Shown: positions 42,501-49,810 of the stretch, in pieces
Position numbering within the stretch: position 1 is the stretch's first letter
Layout of the letters: the number at the start of each line of letters is the position of its first letter
NCBI GenBank assembly: GCA_014378525.1
Contig: JACMNL010000114.1
Coordinates: 1 to 59,003 of the forward strand
DNA from: Bacteriovorax sp.
GTDB lineage: Bacteria > Bdellovibrionota > Bacteriovoracia > Bacteriovoracales > Bacteriovoracaceae
Length of the DNA: 59,003 nucleotides
Direction: 5' to 3'
Notes under the pieces: model-generated
The model's database searches: none
What the model was told of the DNA's origin: nothing
Seen by the model: only the letters and a program-made list of their open reading frames with translations
Translations under genes and position numbers: made by a program

Positions 42501-42641
42501 TCCGGCATCGGATCTTTCTACTGATAAGTAATAGCGTGAGCTGGACTGCGCATGCATCCAGAGGTCACTAGCTTGAGCGAAATTAGAAACGAATAAAAGA
42601 GCTAAACCAAGTACTTTTAGTTTCTTGAGAGAAATTGTCAC
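39519..42641 (-). CDS. Large exported protein with possible papain-like N-domain
   Basis: Unrecognised 1040-residue protein. Signal peptide to about residue 24 (LALLFVSNFAQA). The first 260 residues hold TDCADALVGLRWIF (Cys153) and NHGSGHAKIIS (His248/His252), an order and spacing that recalls NlpC/P60 or other papain-like amidases, where a Cys at a helix start pairs with a later His in a strand. The remaining 750 residues are strand-rich with repeated short blades (for example KTYADTVYFISGTGG, KLYAWDRSLLEL) that could form a beta-propeller. Substrate unknown. It precedes the TolC-like genes by 91 bases in the same direction. Confidence 0.72.
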   Translation of the reverse strand: MTISLKKLKVLGLALLFVSNFAQASDLWMHAQSSSRYYLSVERSDAGLLLKQFLQQKGEYQSLVTTFTFKNKASLEKYVSISFPEYTAVQSLPSWPIKKIVENNSDKLFGKEKNQVLWIAKNQWSDEWEQKYGVWLSTITPEFYKKYKIQTDCADALVGLRWIFSRINSLPVANTVADTGELFGQFSMRKEWKKYGTADNWYEDELFLAALDYVMNLTSSRTVMNDGFPVKIDKNGLVAGTYIITQNHGSGHAKIISETHYNEITELPLYTLASTSPRAIRLLTKEAFLDQDWPEKGDKEILAFRWPVINKNGEWILQPKEARPAYSLEQFDTTIKADFPAFIEFVLSRVKGNYDPLKLVQLGVQDILNYTAQRIDVVSEGYASCKKINCATGTQGDDEWGTPSRDAKLLKKFHDIDTLVKQFENLSPGLYDRWIAGLRNATIEVEGVKLKLSSLRFIMENNLFSSLGSDSPARRWGLNSNELLTNWVGSVEKLLNDREAIIGRPENPCSTDCHPKTNMWVGLSTYPMDAALNNLFTQINTYCTLIDIKGCETFFATKGQKQLVFNGDSRSIEAWFKIIPYFNSDARAPIARRWGKIPSDIKARILPYFDSVKISKNALALLDDSKLMDMNSGKILFESTADSRIVLTKSGVVYKVDDVKGNIKRMLVDGDTFSWITIIDDDMLLNLQKERPLYIEEDQGYTIFRKPLASSLITFRIIEDKIQFIKENTGATYQSGPLVTLAMDKNTMSFVDLDRTVDVSMTIPTSEDFKDMNQVQISSYKYPNAILSYTDRNQDLYYGILVNLEKKTWTKIAPNFDEKYLVLWSDAASKKAILQMKYNLEFPEVYAISWNEQSEIKVQKLSNLLLGTKTYADTVYFISGTGGVWDQNPKTKLYAWDRSLLELGIPKNSSVKFLTSDGAYFSSEDTGILRTFRDAKELILPKDLLPEGEFCQIQTKSEEILSYRFSTSYGDYSCMGGSLLKSQISISNSELIPQFSQYSWINKESLLDLRWRKSFSDFEVLNGILIGIGKNIGFWWARTN

Positions 42642-42757
42642 AAAAACCCCATCACGAATTTTATCTTAATTTGGCTTTTTAGACTCTGATTGACAAGTTG
42701 ACCATTGAGTCTGTAATTATTACTTCACAAGATGTCGTCAGAATAAATTCAACTATA

Positions 42758-44011
42758 ATGAAGCCTATGAAAACAAAATTATTTGCAACAACTCTATTCG
42801 TGAGTCTGGCCTTTAGTGGTGCCTCTGAGGCAAAACTTTTTAACAACAAAACAATGTGGATTGGAATTGAACCTCTAGTTCTAAAAACAATTACAAATAG
42901 TCACATGCACGTTTTTGATTACAAAGATGTTGTTAAAGGAAATAAAGAAACATATTTCAAAATAAATGAATCGGAACTTAGTAAAGTTTCTGAGTTTATT
43001 CATCACAACTTTAAACGTTGCGGTGGTTATAGAATTCTTCCGGGTGAACCGAAAGCTTCTGAAAAACTATCTGACTACAAAGCGCTTTTCGCAACTTCTG
43101 CTTTCGGATGGTATGACTTTCAAATGTCATTAACACCTGACTACTCGATTAATCAGGAAAACATGGTGAATGCATGGCTTCCGGAAATTTCAGAAGATTA
43201 CATGAACAGTGTCGTTATTAAACTTTCAAATTTCAAAACCCGTTATTACAAATCTCCTGAAGGTATTGAGGCTTTTAACTGGATTGCTGATGAATGGAAA
43301 CGTATTGGTAAAGACAGAACAGATATTCATATTGACCTTTATCATTATGCGACTCACGATCAACCAACAGTCATTGCAACTATTGAAGGTTCTGATCCAG
43401 AATTAAAAGATCAGATTATTATTCTTGGCGGCCATGGTGATTCAATTAATACAGATCACGAAGCTGTTGACTCTCCTGCACCTGGTGCTGATGACAACGC
43501 TGCAGGTATCGCAGTTGTAAGTGAAGTTTTAAGAAATGCAGTTCTTCAGAATTTTAAGCCTAAACATACAATCCAGTTCATTGCTTACGCCGCTGAAGAA
43601 GAAGGGATTCAGGGTTCACATGAGCTGGCAAAAGTTTACCGTGAAAAAAAATCGAAAGTATTGGGTGTAATGCAGTTTGATGGTGTTAATTATAATATCA
43701 AAAAAACTTTTGACATGGCCCTTATCAGTGACAGCACAAACGCAGACCAGAATAATTTCCTTGCTACATTAATAGATAAGTATGTTCATGTTAAGTGGAC
43801 ATGGGATCAGTGTGGTTATGGCTGTTCAGATCATGCGGCATGGAACTACGAAGGTTATAGAGCGAGTTTTCCAGTAGAAGCGATTATGGATGAACAGACT
43901 CCTTATCTGCATACAGCGAACGATACGTTCGATAAATCAGACAACAGTACTGAACATGCAGTAATCTTCGCTAAACTTGGAATTGCTTACCTTATTGAAC
44001 TAGATCAATAG
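42758..44011 (+). CDS. Secreted M28-family zinc aminopeptidase
   Basis: The product (417 residues from ATG 42758) has a signal peptide (MKTKLFATTLFVSLAFSGASEA). The catalytic domain has the M28 zinc ligands in order: GGHGDS (His), PGADDNAAG (bridging Asp), YAAEEEGIQGS (catalytic Glu, then ligand Glu), a later Asp, and YLHTANDTFD (last His). This pattern matches Vibrio-type leucine aminopeptidases. It should release N-terminal amino acids from peptides outside the cell. An in-frame TTG at 42698 would add 20 non-signal residues. The end overlaps the convergent S41-like gene by 20 bases. Confidence 0.9.
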   Translation: MKPMKTKLFATTLFVSLAFSGASEAKLFNNKTMWIGIEPLVLKTITNSHMHVFDYKDVVKGNKETYFKINESELSKVSEFIHHNFKRCGGYRILPGEPKASEKLSDYKALFATSAFGWYDFQMSLTPDYSINQENMVNAWLPEISEDYMNSVVIKLSNFKTRYYKSPEGIEAFNWIADEWKRIGKDRTDIHIDLYHYATHDQPTVIATIEGSDPELKDQIIILGGHGDSINTDHEAVDSPAPGADDNAAGIAVVSEVLRNAVLQNFKPKHTIQFIAYAAEEEGIQGSHELAKVYREKKSKVLGVMQFDGVNYNIKKTFDMALISDSTNADQNNFLATLIDKYVHVKWTWDQCGYGCSDHAAWNYEGYRASFPVEAIMDEQTPYLHTANDTFDKSDNSTEHAVIFAKLGIAYLIELDQ

Positions 44012-45287
44012 CCGTCATTAAAACGTTATCAGTTTTTAATATTGGGCTTTGCAGGACTTCCTGATCGGGATGGACTCCGGAGCCCTCATAAAATCTTCCA
44101 TTCTCCTGCCACGTAATACATGTTGGAATGTTAATCGAATAATGAGTCCCTCTAATAGGGAAAATAACCGGATCGCCTGAGCCACCGTGAGTTCTGCTGC
44201 CGATGACTAACGATCTTTTTTCCAGTTTTAAAGCTGAAGCAATGGTCTCACATGAAGAAAAACATCCTGCAGAAATCATCGTCACAACTTTGTTATCAAA
44301 GAATGTTTTTTTGGGTTTGTTTTTTAAATTTGTATAATCAAATTCATCCTTGGCCCAAAGATCGAGTTTGAACGGCCAGAATTTTTCAAGCCACTTTCTT
44401 TTTCCCGGATTGGTTTTTCTCAGATATTTATAGTGATACATGAAAACTGATTTTTCATTGAAGGCATTTAAGACATATTCAACTTCGGAGTCACCTCCTC
44501 CGCCGTTATTTCTCAGGTCAATAATAATTCTATCGTTTTCTTTTATGGAGGCAGTTGAATCATCAAATTGTTTTTTAAAATTACTGTAGATCAGGTCCCT
44601 GCTCCATGGAACTTTCCCGGTTGTATCTTCACACCACAGATTGTCGACATTAATTTTAAAAACATTCTCATTCAGGCGTTGTCCACTTACGCACACTGGA
44701 GGTGTGTTGGATTGAACATGCCAGTTTAATTTTGTGAGTGCTATTTTTCCCGATGAAGACTTTACTTTGAGTGTGATGTCCTGATTGTCTGCTCTGGTAC
44801 CAAGAGTATTTATCAGCCTGTGGTGTCTTCCCCATGGAGAAGATGCGGCAACATAAAATTTTTCTTTTTCAAGCCATGCTTTTAATGGCAAACCATTTAC
44901 TTCGGAAATTTCATATTTATCTTCTGCGAGTGAGGGTGAGCAGTCTGCACAATCTTTGATGAAAATAGAACCTGGAATGAAGTGAACTCCACTCGAATAG
45001 ACAATATTTTTATCCTTTCGATCATCAAATAAAACGACGTGTCCGTCATTGATCTTATGAACAAGCGATTTGATTTCTTTTAAATTTTTGTCATTAAATT
45101 TATGGTCATTTAAATAGGTCGCCAGTTCTTTGATAACTTCTCTCTTTTGTCTTTGATCATTGACGTAGAGGTTGGCATATCTATTTTCAAGGATACTTAC
45201 CAGCTGTTTTTCCGGTCGAGGTGAACAGCTGGTAAGTAAAAGTAGTAATAGAAAACATTTTGTAATTTTATTGTGGGCGTGGTCCAT
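43992..45287 (-). CDS. S41-like peptidase lipoprotein
   Basis: The 431-residue product has a lipoprotein signal (LLLLLLTSCSPR, lipobox LTSC). The second half has S41/tail-specific protease features: RIIIDLRNNGGGGDSEV, a VVTMISAGCFSSCETIASAL block where the catalytic Ser is expected, and SLVIGSRTHGGSGDPV. A PDZ-like region may lie around 110-150. The usual catalytic Lys is not certain. I prefer the ATG at 45285-45287; it lies inside the end of the upstream BNR-repeat gene, so the two are translationally coupled. Probable periplasmic or surface peptidase. Confidence 0.75.
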   Translation of the reverse strand: MDHAHNKITKCFLLLLLLTSCSPRPEKQLVSILENRYANLYVNDQRQKREVIKELATYLNDHKFNDKNLKEIKSLVHKINDGHVVLFDDRKDKNIVYSSGVHFIPGSIFIKDCADCSPSLAEDKYEISEVNGLPLKAWLEKEKFYVAASSPWGRHHRLINTLGTRADNQDITLKVKSSSGKIALTKLNWHVQSNTPPVCVSGQRLNENVFKINVDNLWCEDTTGKVPWSRDLIYSNFKKQFDDSTASIKENDRIIIDLRNNGGGGDSEVEYVLNAFNEKSVFMYHYKYLRKTNPGKRKWLEKFWPFKLDLWAKDEFDYTNLKNKPKKTFFDNKVVTMISAGCFSSCETIASALKLEKRSLVIGSRTHGGSGDPVIFPIRGTHYSINIPTCITWQENGRFYEGSGVHPDQEVLQSPILKTDNVLMTAIDLVQ

Positions 45288-47694
45288 ATAACATCGCACT
45301 TCCAAAGAATGTGTAGAACAATTTCGTTCTGTCGTTTGGATCTATAGTAGCCGACATTGCATTGGATTGGTATGGAGGAAGCAAATTCTTACTCCAGCTA
45401 GAACCACCATTAGTTGTGTAATAAAGGCCGCCATTTCCCCAAGTACCATCAATCGTATAAAGACCATTCACGTAAACGTTGTTTGTATTTTCCTGATCAA
45501 GAGTCACTGAAGTCGGGTGAGTATTCTGGGCCTGTCTCGTCCACGTTCCTCCTCTGTTCGTACTTTTCCATACACCAGTTGCAAGCCAGTTCCCGTGATT
45601 CTCGTAGTCCACCAGATAAAGTGTGTTTCTTGAACTACCGGAAGAGAAGTCCACTGCAAAGCCTGTTGGGTAATACCAAAGATTTCCTGTAACACCTGAG
45701 GGTCTGTCTACAGTTGTTCTAAGAAGAGTCCAGCTGCTACCGCCTGGAGCAAGGTAATAAATCCCGGTGCTGGCGCTGTTTGAAAAAGTAGGAGCATCCC
45801 CGGTTAATAAGGCATACACACCACCGTTGTCCGGGTCTACTTCGATTTGCGGAATTATTTTTGAACCTGAGGGAAGACCAGTATTAAACAGGGACCATGA
45901 AGCTCCTCCGTCTAAACTTCTGGCGATACCAGTTCCGTGAAGTCCGCCGTAAATCGCGTTGCTTGTGTTATCGTAACCGACTGATAAAAATTGCCTGTCG
46001 TAAGTTGCATTGTTAGGAGTTAAGCGAGTCCATGTTAAACCACGGTTCGATGATTTATAGATACCACCTTCATCTCCACTTGCTGCGTTTGCATGCCAGT
46101 CAGTTGGGTAGTCATGCTGTGACCCTGAAGCCGCATAAACTACAGTGTCATCATCTGGATCAAATGCGTAGTCATAGTTGCTGTTGAAAGCGACTTTTGA
46201 AACTCTAAAACTTTTACCACCGTCTTCAGTAACCATCCCGCCCATATCTGCCATTGCTGCATATCCGATTTGTGGATTCGCCGGGTGAAATTTAAATTTA
46301 TAAACTGAAGTCACTTCAAGACCAGTTGATTTCCATTTCTTTTGTTTTGCTCTCACGCCTGTATCTGCATATTTTGTGAAAGGTGCATTCCAGAAATCTC
46401 CACCGGATTTTGATGTATGAAGAAAGTAGAAACCAGTTCCACCAATACTTGCTGGTGATCTTAAGTGCATATCAAAACTTTCGTATCCACTGTCATCCCA
46501 GCCGATATCAAGAGCGGCCGCAGAGTATTCAAGTTTATCCTGGCCCCATGTTGCATATGGAACAACATCATAGTTAAGTTGATTTAGTTTTAAATCCCAT
46601 GAAGATCCTGAGTCGATAGACTTCCATACTTTTGTACCGTATTGACGAATCCATTTTTTTGAACCAGTTGCAACGATCACTTTAGAATTATTTTCGGCCA
46701 TCTTAATATGATCGCCTGCTTCTTTCGTTGTTCTTGTAAAAGTCATCGATTCATTTCCAGTCCAGATAAAACCGCAGTGAGCATAATGGTCATTCATGCT
46801 CGTCGTTCCCCAGTCAGTTGCATAGAGGGCAACAGCAGCACAAGCTGTTGTTCCATTATTGTCGATAAATGCAAAAGTAATTTTTGCATCATCGCGACCT
46901 GCAGTGAATGCTCTGATCGATACACCTGATGGCTGGTAAACTCTTGTAAAAGAATTTCCAAGGTCAGTAGATTTATAAATTCCTGAAGCTGTTGCTGAAT
47001 AAATAATGTGACCATCTTTATGATAATCAATATAAGTTCCCATAGATTCACTTGTGATGCCTGAAAGTTTCGCCCATGTTAAACCAGCATCATGGCTTTG
47101 CCATAATCCTGCGGTCGTACCTGCATACATCATGTTGGCGTCGTAACTATCACCACGCCAGTACTTAATTTTTTCTCCGCTCGCTAATGCAAAACTTGCA
47201 ACAGCTGACCAGTGAATTCCAGCATCAGAACTTCTCACAGGTGCTCTTCCTGCTGGTGCATGAAAAACAACCTGAGGGTCTGCAGAAAATCCAACACCAA
47301 CAGCGCTGTCTAAATCTGATGAATATGTTGTTTGAGTGTGATTGATTCCGGCCCATGTAACTCCACGGTCGACACTTCTAAAAAGTGTTCCCATATCTGT
47401 TCCTACGAACCAGAGTGAGCTGTATGGTGAAATTGAAAATCCACTCATTGCTCCACCACCGCCAATTCCACGAGCTTCATAAATATGCTCGCTGGCCGCT
47501 GGTGAAATTGTCTGTTCAGTAATTGGTGTAAGAATGTATCCCGTAGTGCTGATTTGATCTTGTTGTGGGCCTGTTGATCCTATATCTGTAGCTGTTCCGT
47601 CTGTAGTGCCTGTTTCTGTTCCAGGCTTACAAGAAAAGAGAGAGAGAGAGATCAGAAAAAAGAATATCATATTCTTCATGTAAAGATGCTTCAT
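45268..47694 (-). CDS. BNR-repeat beta-propeller lipoprotein (GH74/sialidase-like fold)
   Basis: The 808-residue lipoprotein (signal ending FSC, then a Thr/Gly-rich linker) has at least nine BNR/Asp-box repeats of the S-x-D-x-G-x-[TS]-W type: SSDAGIHWSAV, SHDAGLTWAKL, STDLGNSFTRV, SIDSGSSWDLK, TEDGGKSFRVS, SSNRGLTWTRL, SLDGGASWSLF, STNRGGTWTRQ, TTNGGSSWSKN. This fold occurs in GH74 xyloglucanases, sialidases and VPS10-type receptors. No catalytic Asp pair can be assigned by eye, so binding or hydrolysis of glycans is open. GGAGG precedes the ATG. It shares an overlapping operon with the S41-like peptidase. Confidence 0.82.
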   Translation of the reverse strand: MKHLYMKNMIFFFLISLSLFSCKPGTETGTTDGTATDIGSTGPQQDQISTTGYILTPITEQTISPAASEHIYEARGIGGGGAMSGFSISPYSSLWFVGTDMGTLFRSVDRGVTWAGINHTQTTYSSDLDSAVGVGFSADPQVVFHAPAGRAPVRSSDAGIHWSAVASFALASGEKIKYWRGDSYDANMMYAGTTAGLWQSHDAGLTWAKLSGITSESMGTYIDYHKDGHIIYSATASGIYKSTDLGNSFTRVYQPSGVSIRAFTAGRDDAKITFAFIDNNGTTACAAVALYATDWGTTSMNDHYAHCGFIWTGNESMTFTRTTKEAGDHIKMAENNSKVIVATGSKKWIRQYGTKVWKSIDSGSSWDLKLNQLNYDVVPYATWGQDKLEYSAAALDIGWDDSGYESFDMHLRSPASIGGTGFYFLHTSKSGGDFWNAPFTKYADTGVRAKQKKWKSTGLEVTSVYKFKFHPANPQIGYAAMADMGGMVTEDGGKSFRVSKVAFNSNYDYAFDPDDDTVVYAASGSQHDYPTDWHANAASGDEGGIYKSSNRGLTWTRLTPNNATYDRQFLSVGYDNTSNAIYGGLHGTGIARSLDGGASWSLFNTGLPSGSKIIPQIEVDPDNGGVYALLTGDAPTFSNSASTGIYYLAPGGSSWTLLRTTVDRPSGVTGNLWYYPTGFAVDFSSGSSRNTLYLVDYENHGNWLATGVWKSTNRGGTWTRQAQNTHPTSVTLDQENTNNVYVNGLYTIDGTWGNGGLYYTTNGGSSWSKNLLPPYQSNAMSATIDPNDRTKLFYTFFGSAMLYGPRPQ

Positions 47695-47873
47695 GCTTTA
47701 GCCTCCTGAGAGGACATAGAAAATGTCCTTAGAGTTTTATGGTGAATTTAATTTTATTCGAAGATGGCGGATGATTCTCAGCATCTAAACAAAGCTGCAA
47801 ATTCTGCCTAGATAGGACACTTTTATGCCGGTGCCAAAGTGACTAAAAAGTGACACAAAAAATTGGCAAAAAA
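47695..47873. promoter_or_regulatory. Upstream region of the BNR lipoprotein operon
   Basis: This gap of about 180 bases has a small inverted repeat GGACAT / ATGTCC at 47712-47728 and a direct repeat AAGTGAC at about 47839 and 47850. No reading frame with a ribosome-binding site was seen. Confidence 0.35.
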
Positions 47874-47906
47874 AAACCTCTCCAATAGGAGAGGTTTTTT
47901 TTATAA
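47872..47906 (-). terminator. Terminator of the sugar transferase gene
   Basis: AACCTCTCC-AATA-GGAGAGGTT stem with A and T tracts on both sides; works in either direction. Confidence 0.9.
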
Positions 47907-47924
47907 AATTTTTTTCTGATTAAA

Positions 47925-48614
47925 TTAGTTCTTAATTGTATTGAAGAAAGTGACCATTTTGATCGCTGTGTAGTAGCTGATCAATAAATTAAATAGAATC
48001 GAGTGACGTTGATCGATGTAATAAACATCATACTGGATTTTTTCACTCGCAGTTGCATCGTATGGAAGACAGATTTGAGCAAGACCTGTGATACCTGGTT
48101 TTACTTCACGACGACGGATATATTTTGCGATTTCTACTTCATAGATATCTACGAATTCCGGTCTCTCCGGGCGAGGTCCAACGAAAGACATATCACCAGA
48201 AAGAACGTTGAATAATTGTGGAAGTTCATCAAGGTGAGAAGCTCTAAGAATTCTTCCAAGACGTGTAATACGCGGATCGTTTTTTGAAGCGAGAACTGCA
48301 CCAGTTTTTGCTTCAGCATTTTCGATCATTGTTCTGAATTTATAAATTGAAAATCTTGCACCATCTTTTCCAACTCTCGTTTGTGAGTAAAGAACTTTTC
48401 CGCCCATCGTAAGTTTAATGGCCAAAGCAACAGTTAACATAATTGGTGAAAAAAGAACCAGCAAGAAAACTGCAAATAAGGCTTCAAAAGCAGAGACTGC
48501 TTTTTCTCCAACAGTCAGCTTTCTGAATAAGAAAGAGTCTGTGTAGAAAAAATTCTTCATGTCAAATTTTTCTATATCTAATGAACCTGAATCTGAAACT
48601 GCTAAATTGCTCAT
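47925..48614 (-). CDS. Undecaprenyl-phosphate sugar phosphotransferase
   Basis: The 229-residue protein has one hydrophobic segment (about 45-68) and the bacterial sugar transferase core: GGKVLYSQTRVGKDGARFSI, YKFRTM, RLGRILRASHLDELPQL, NVLSGDMSFVGPRPE. It moves a sugar phosphate from a nucleotide sugar onto the lipid carrier at the inner membrane, the first step of exopolysaccharide or O-antigen assembly. It is of the short, PglC-like form without the N-terminal helices of WcaJ. The ATG at 48612-48614 has GGAG about nine bases upstream. No other polysaccharide genes are in the window. Confidence 0.92.
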   Translation of the reverse strand: MSNLAVSDSGSLDIEKFDMKNFFYTDSFLFRKLTVGEKAVSAFEALFAVFLLVLFSPIMLTVALAIKLTMGGKVLYSQTRVGKDGARFSIYKFRTMIENAEAKTGAVLASKNDPRITRLGRILRASHLDELPQLFNVLSGDMSFVGPRPERPEFVDIYEVEIAKYIRRREVKPGITGLAQICLPYDATASEKIQYDVYYIDQRHSILFNLLISYYTAIKMVTFFNTIKN

Positions 48615-48922
48615 ACAAAAGACTCCGAAAAAGTCGTTATAATAAAACTCACACGTAATTTTATGGTTTTCTACCATAGGAGATTTTGGGAGGCCAAGTG
48701 TTTGGACTTACCCAGTAATTATTACTGAGGTACAAAGCAAGGAGAGGACCAATAAAAATTTTGTGGATAACTTTTAAAGCGATTCGGATTTTTAAGAGCT
48801 TAGAATTAGACGACTAAAGAATTTCTAAAAAAATGTATACAAGTTGCCCCAATGTAATGCTCCAATTAGGGCGAAAATACTTTTATTAAGATTTAATCAA
48901 GATGAGTGAATGCTACAAATTT
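48615..48922. other. Intergenic region with a palindrome
   Basis: This 308-base gap contains CAGTAAT-T-ATTACTG at 48713-48727, a 7-base inverted repeat around one base, possibly an operator or hairpin. The rest is AT-rich with no supported gene. Confidence 0.4.
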
Positions 48923-49801
48923 CTAGTTGCCGCGTAGCTTTCGAGCCACATTAAACACTCCGTCAACTGCAGGGAATATACCTGCCTTCAAAGAATCTAC
49001 GACTGGAGATACTCCGATAGCGGAGGGCTTGACCCCTAATCTTCTTAATCGATTATTCATTTTCATGGCCTGGGCCCAGTTAAATGTTTCATCTGAGTGA
49101 AAGAAAAACGACATAGTAATAGAGATATCTTCTGGACCATTTTTTACATAATGCCCAGAGACGAAAGGAATGTGAACGGCTTCACCGCTCTTGAAATTAA
49201 ATTTATTAGCATATAAATCAATTTCTTCTCGCCAAGGTGGAAGCTCAGAAGACCAGTCGACGTAGGATTCAGTGTCTTTTGCACTGATGACTTCTTCAAC
49301 TCTCGGAGGAAAAACTGCAAGCTGCTTGCTTCCCCTGATTTGCATGATGAAGTTAGATGAACGGTCGAAGTGAAAAGGAGTTACTGCATTTGGTGAAGCG
49401 ATGAAAAGCCATACCATCGGTTCAAGAACTTTTGTTCCCGTGCCGTTTCTTTGCATAAGTTCTGCAATGTCAGAAAGCAGATCATCATAGAGACCTTTGA
49501 ATGAAGGGTGCAACTCAAGATTTCTCGCAGCGATGTATGAGTTAGAAGTGCGAAGTGTTTCTATCACTTCTTTCAGGTCCAGTTTTTTTGTATCGTTGTT
49601 TAGGGCATGATCAAAGTTTACTTTTAAATTATTCAGACCCTTTGAGAACATAACTTTTTCTTTCGGAAGTTCCTGAATGATTTTTGAAATATTGTCGATG
49701 CTAAGAGCTGGATGGTCCGCAAGATTGTGGTGAAAACCAAATGGTTTTCTGTCCAGGTCATTGGGATTGATATCGCCTGCAAAACATTTTAAATTTTTCA
49801 T
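48923..49801 (-). CDS. JmjC/cupin-8-type Fe(II)/2-oxoglutarate dioxygenase-like protein
   Basis: The 292-residue protein has the cupin-8 arrangement: NAVTPFHFDRSSNFIMQIRGSK (His-x-Asp metal ligands), then KQLAVFPP, and a later SGHYVKNGPEDIS with the third His ligand. Relatives hydroxylate amino acids or protein side chains. It starts 9 bases after the 1057-residue lipoprotein gene and so lies in the NRPS operon, where it could hydroxylate a residue of the peptide or its carrier-bound precursor. Start codon is ATG at 49799-49801 with AGGA upstream. Confidence 0.8.
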   Translation of the reverse strand: MKNLKCFAGDINPNDLDRKPFGFHHNLADHPALSIDNISKIIQELPKEKVMFSKGLNNLKVNFDHALNNDTKKLDLKEVIETLRTSNSYIAARNLELHPSFKGLYDDLLSDIAELMQRNGTGTKVLEPMVWLFIASPNAVTPFHFDRSSNFIMQIRGSKQLAVFPPRVEEVISAKDTESYVDWSSELPPWREEIDLYANKFNFKSGEAVHIPFVSGHYVKNGPEDISITMSFFFHSDETFNWAQAMKMNNRLRRLGVKPSAIGVSPVVDSLKAGIFPAVDGVFNVARKLRGN

Positions 49802-49810
49802 ATGTCTTTC

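Noticed and set aside
45414..47051. Open frames opposite or out of frame to the BNR lipoprotein
   Set aside because: They mirror the repetitive Asp-box codons and show no independent coding signal.
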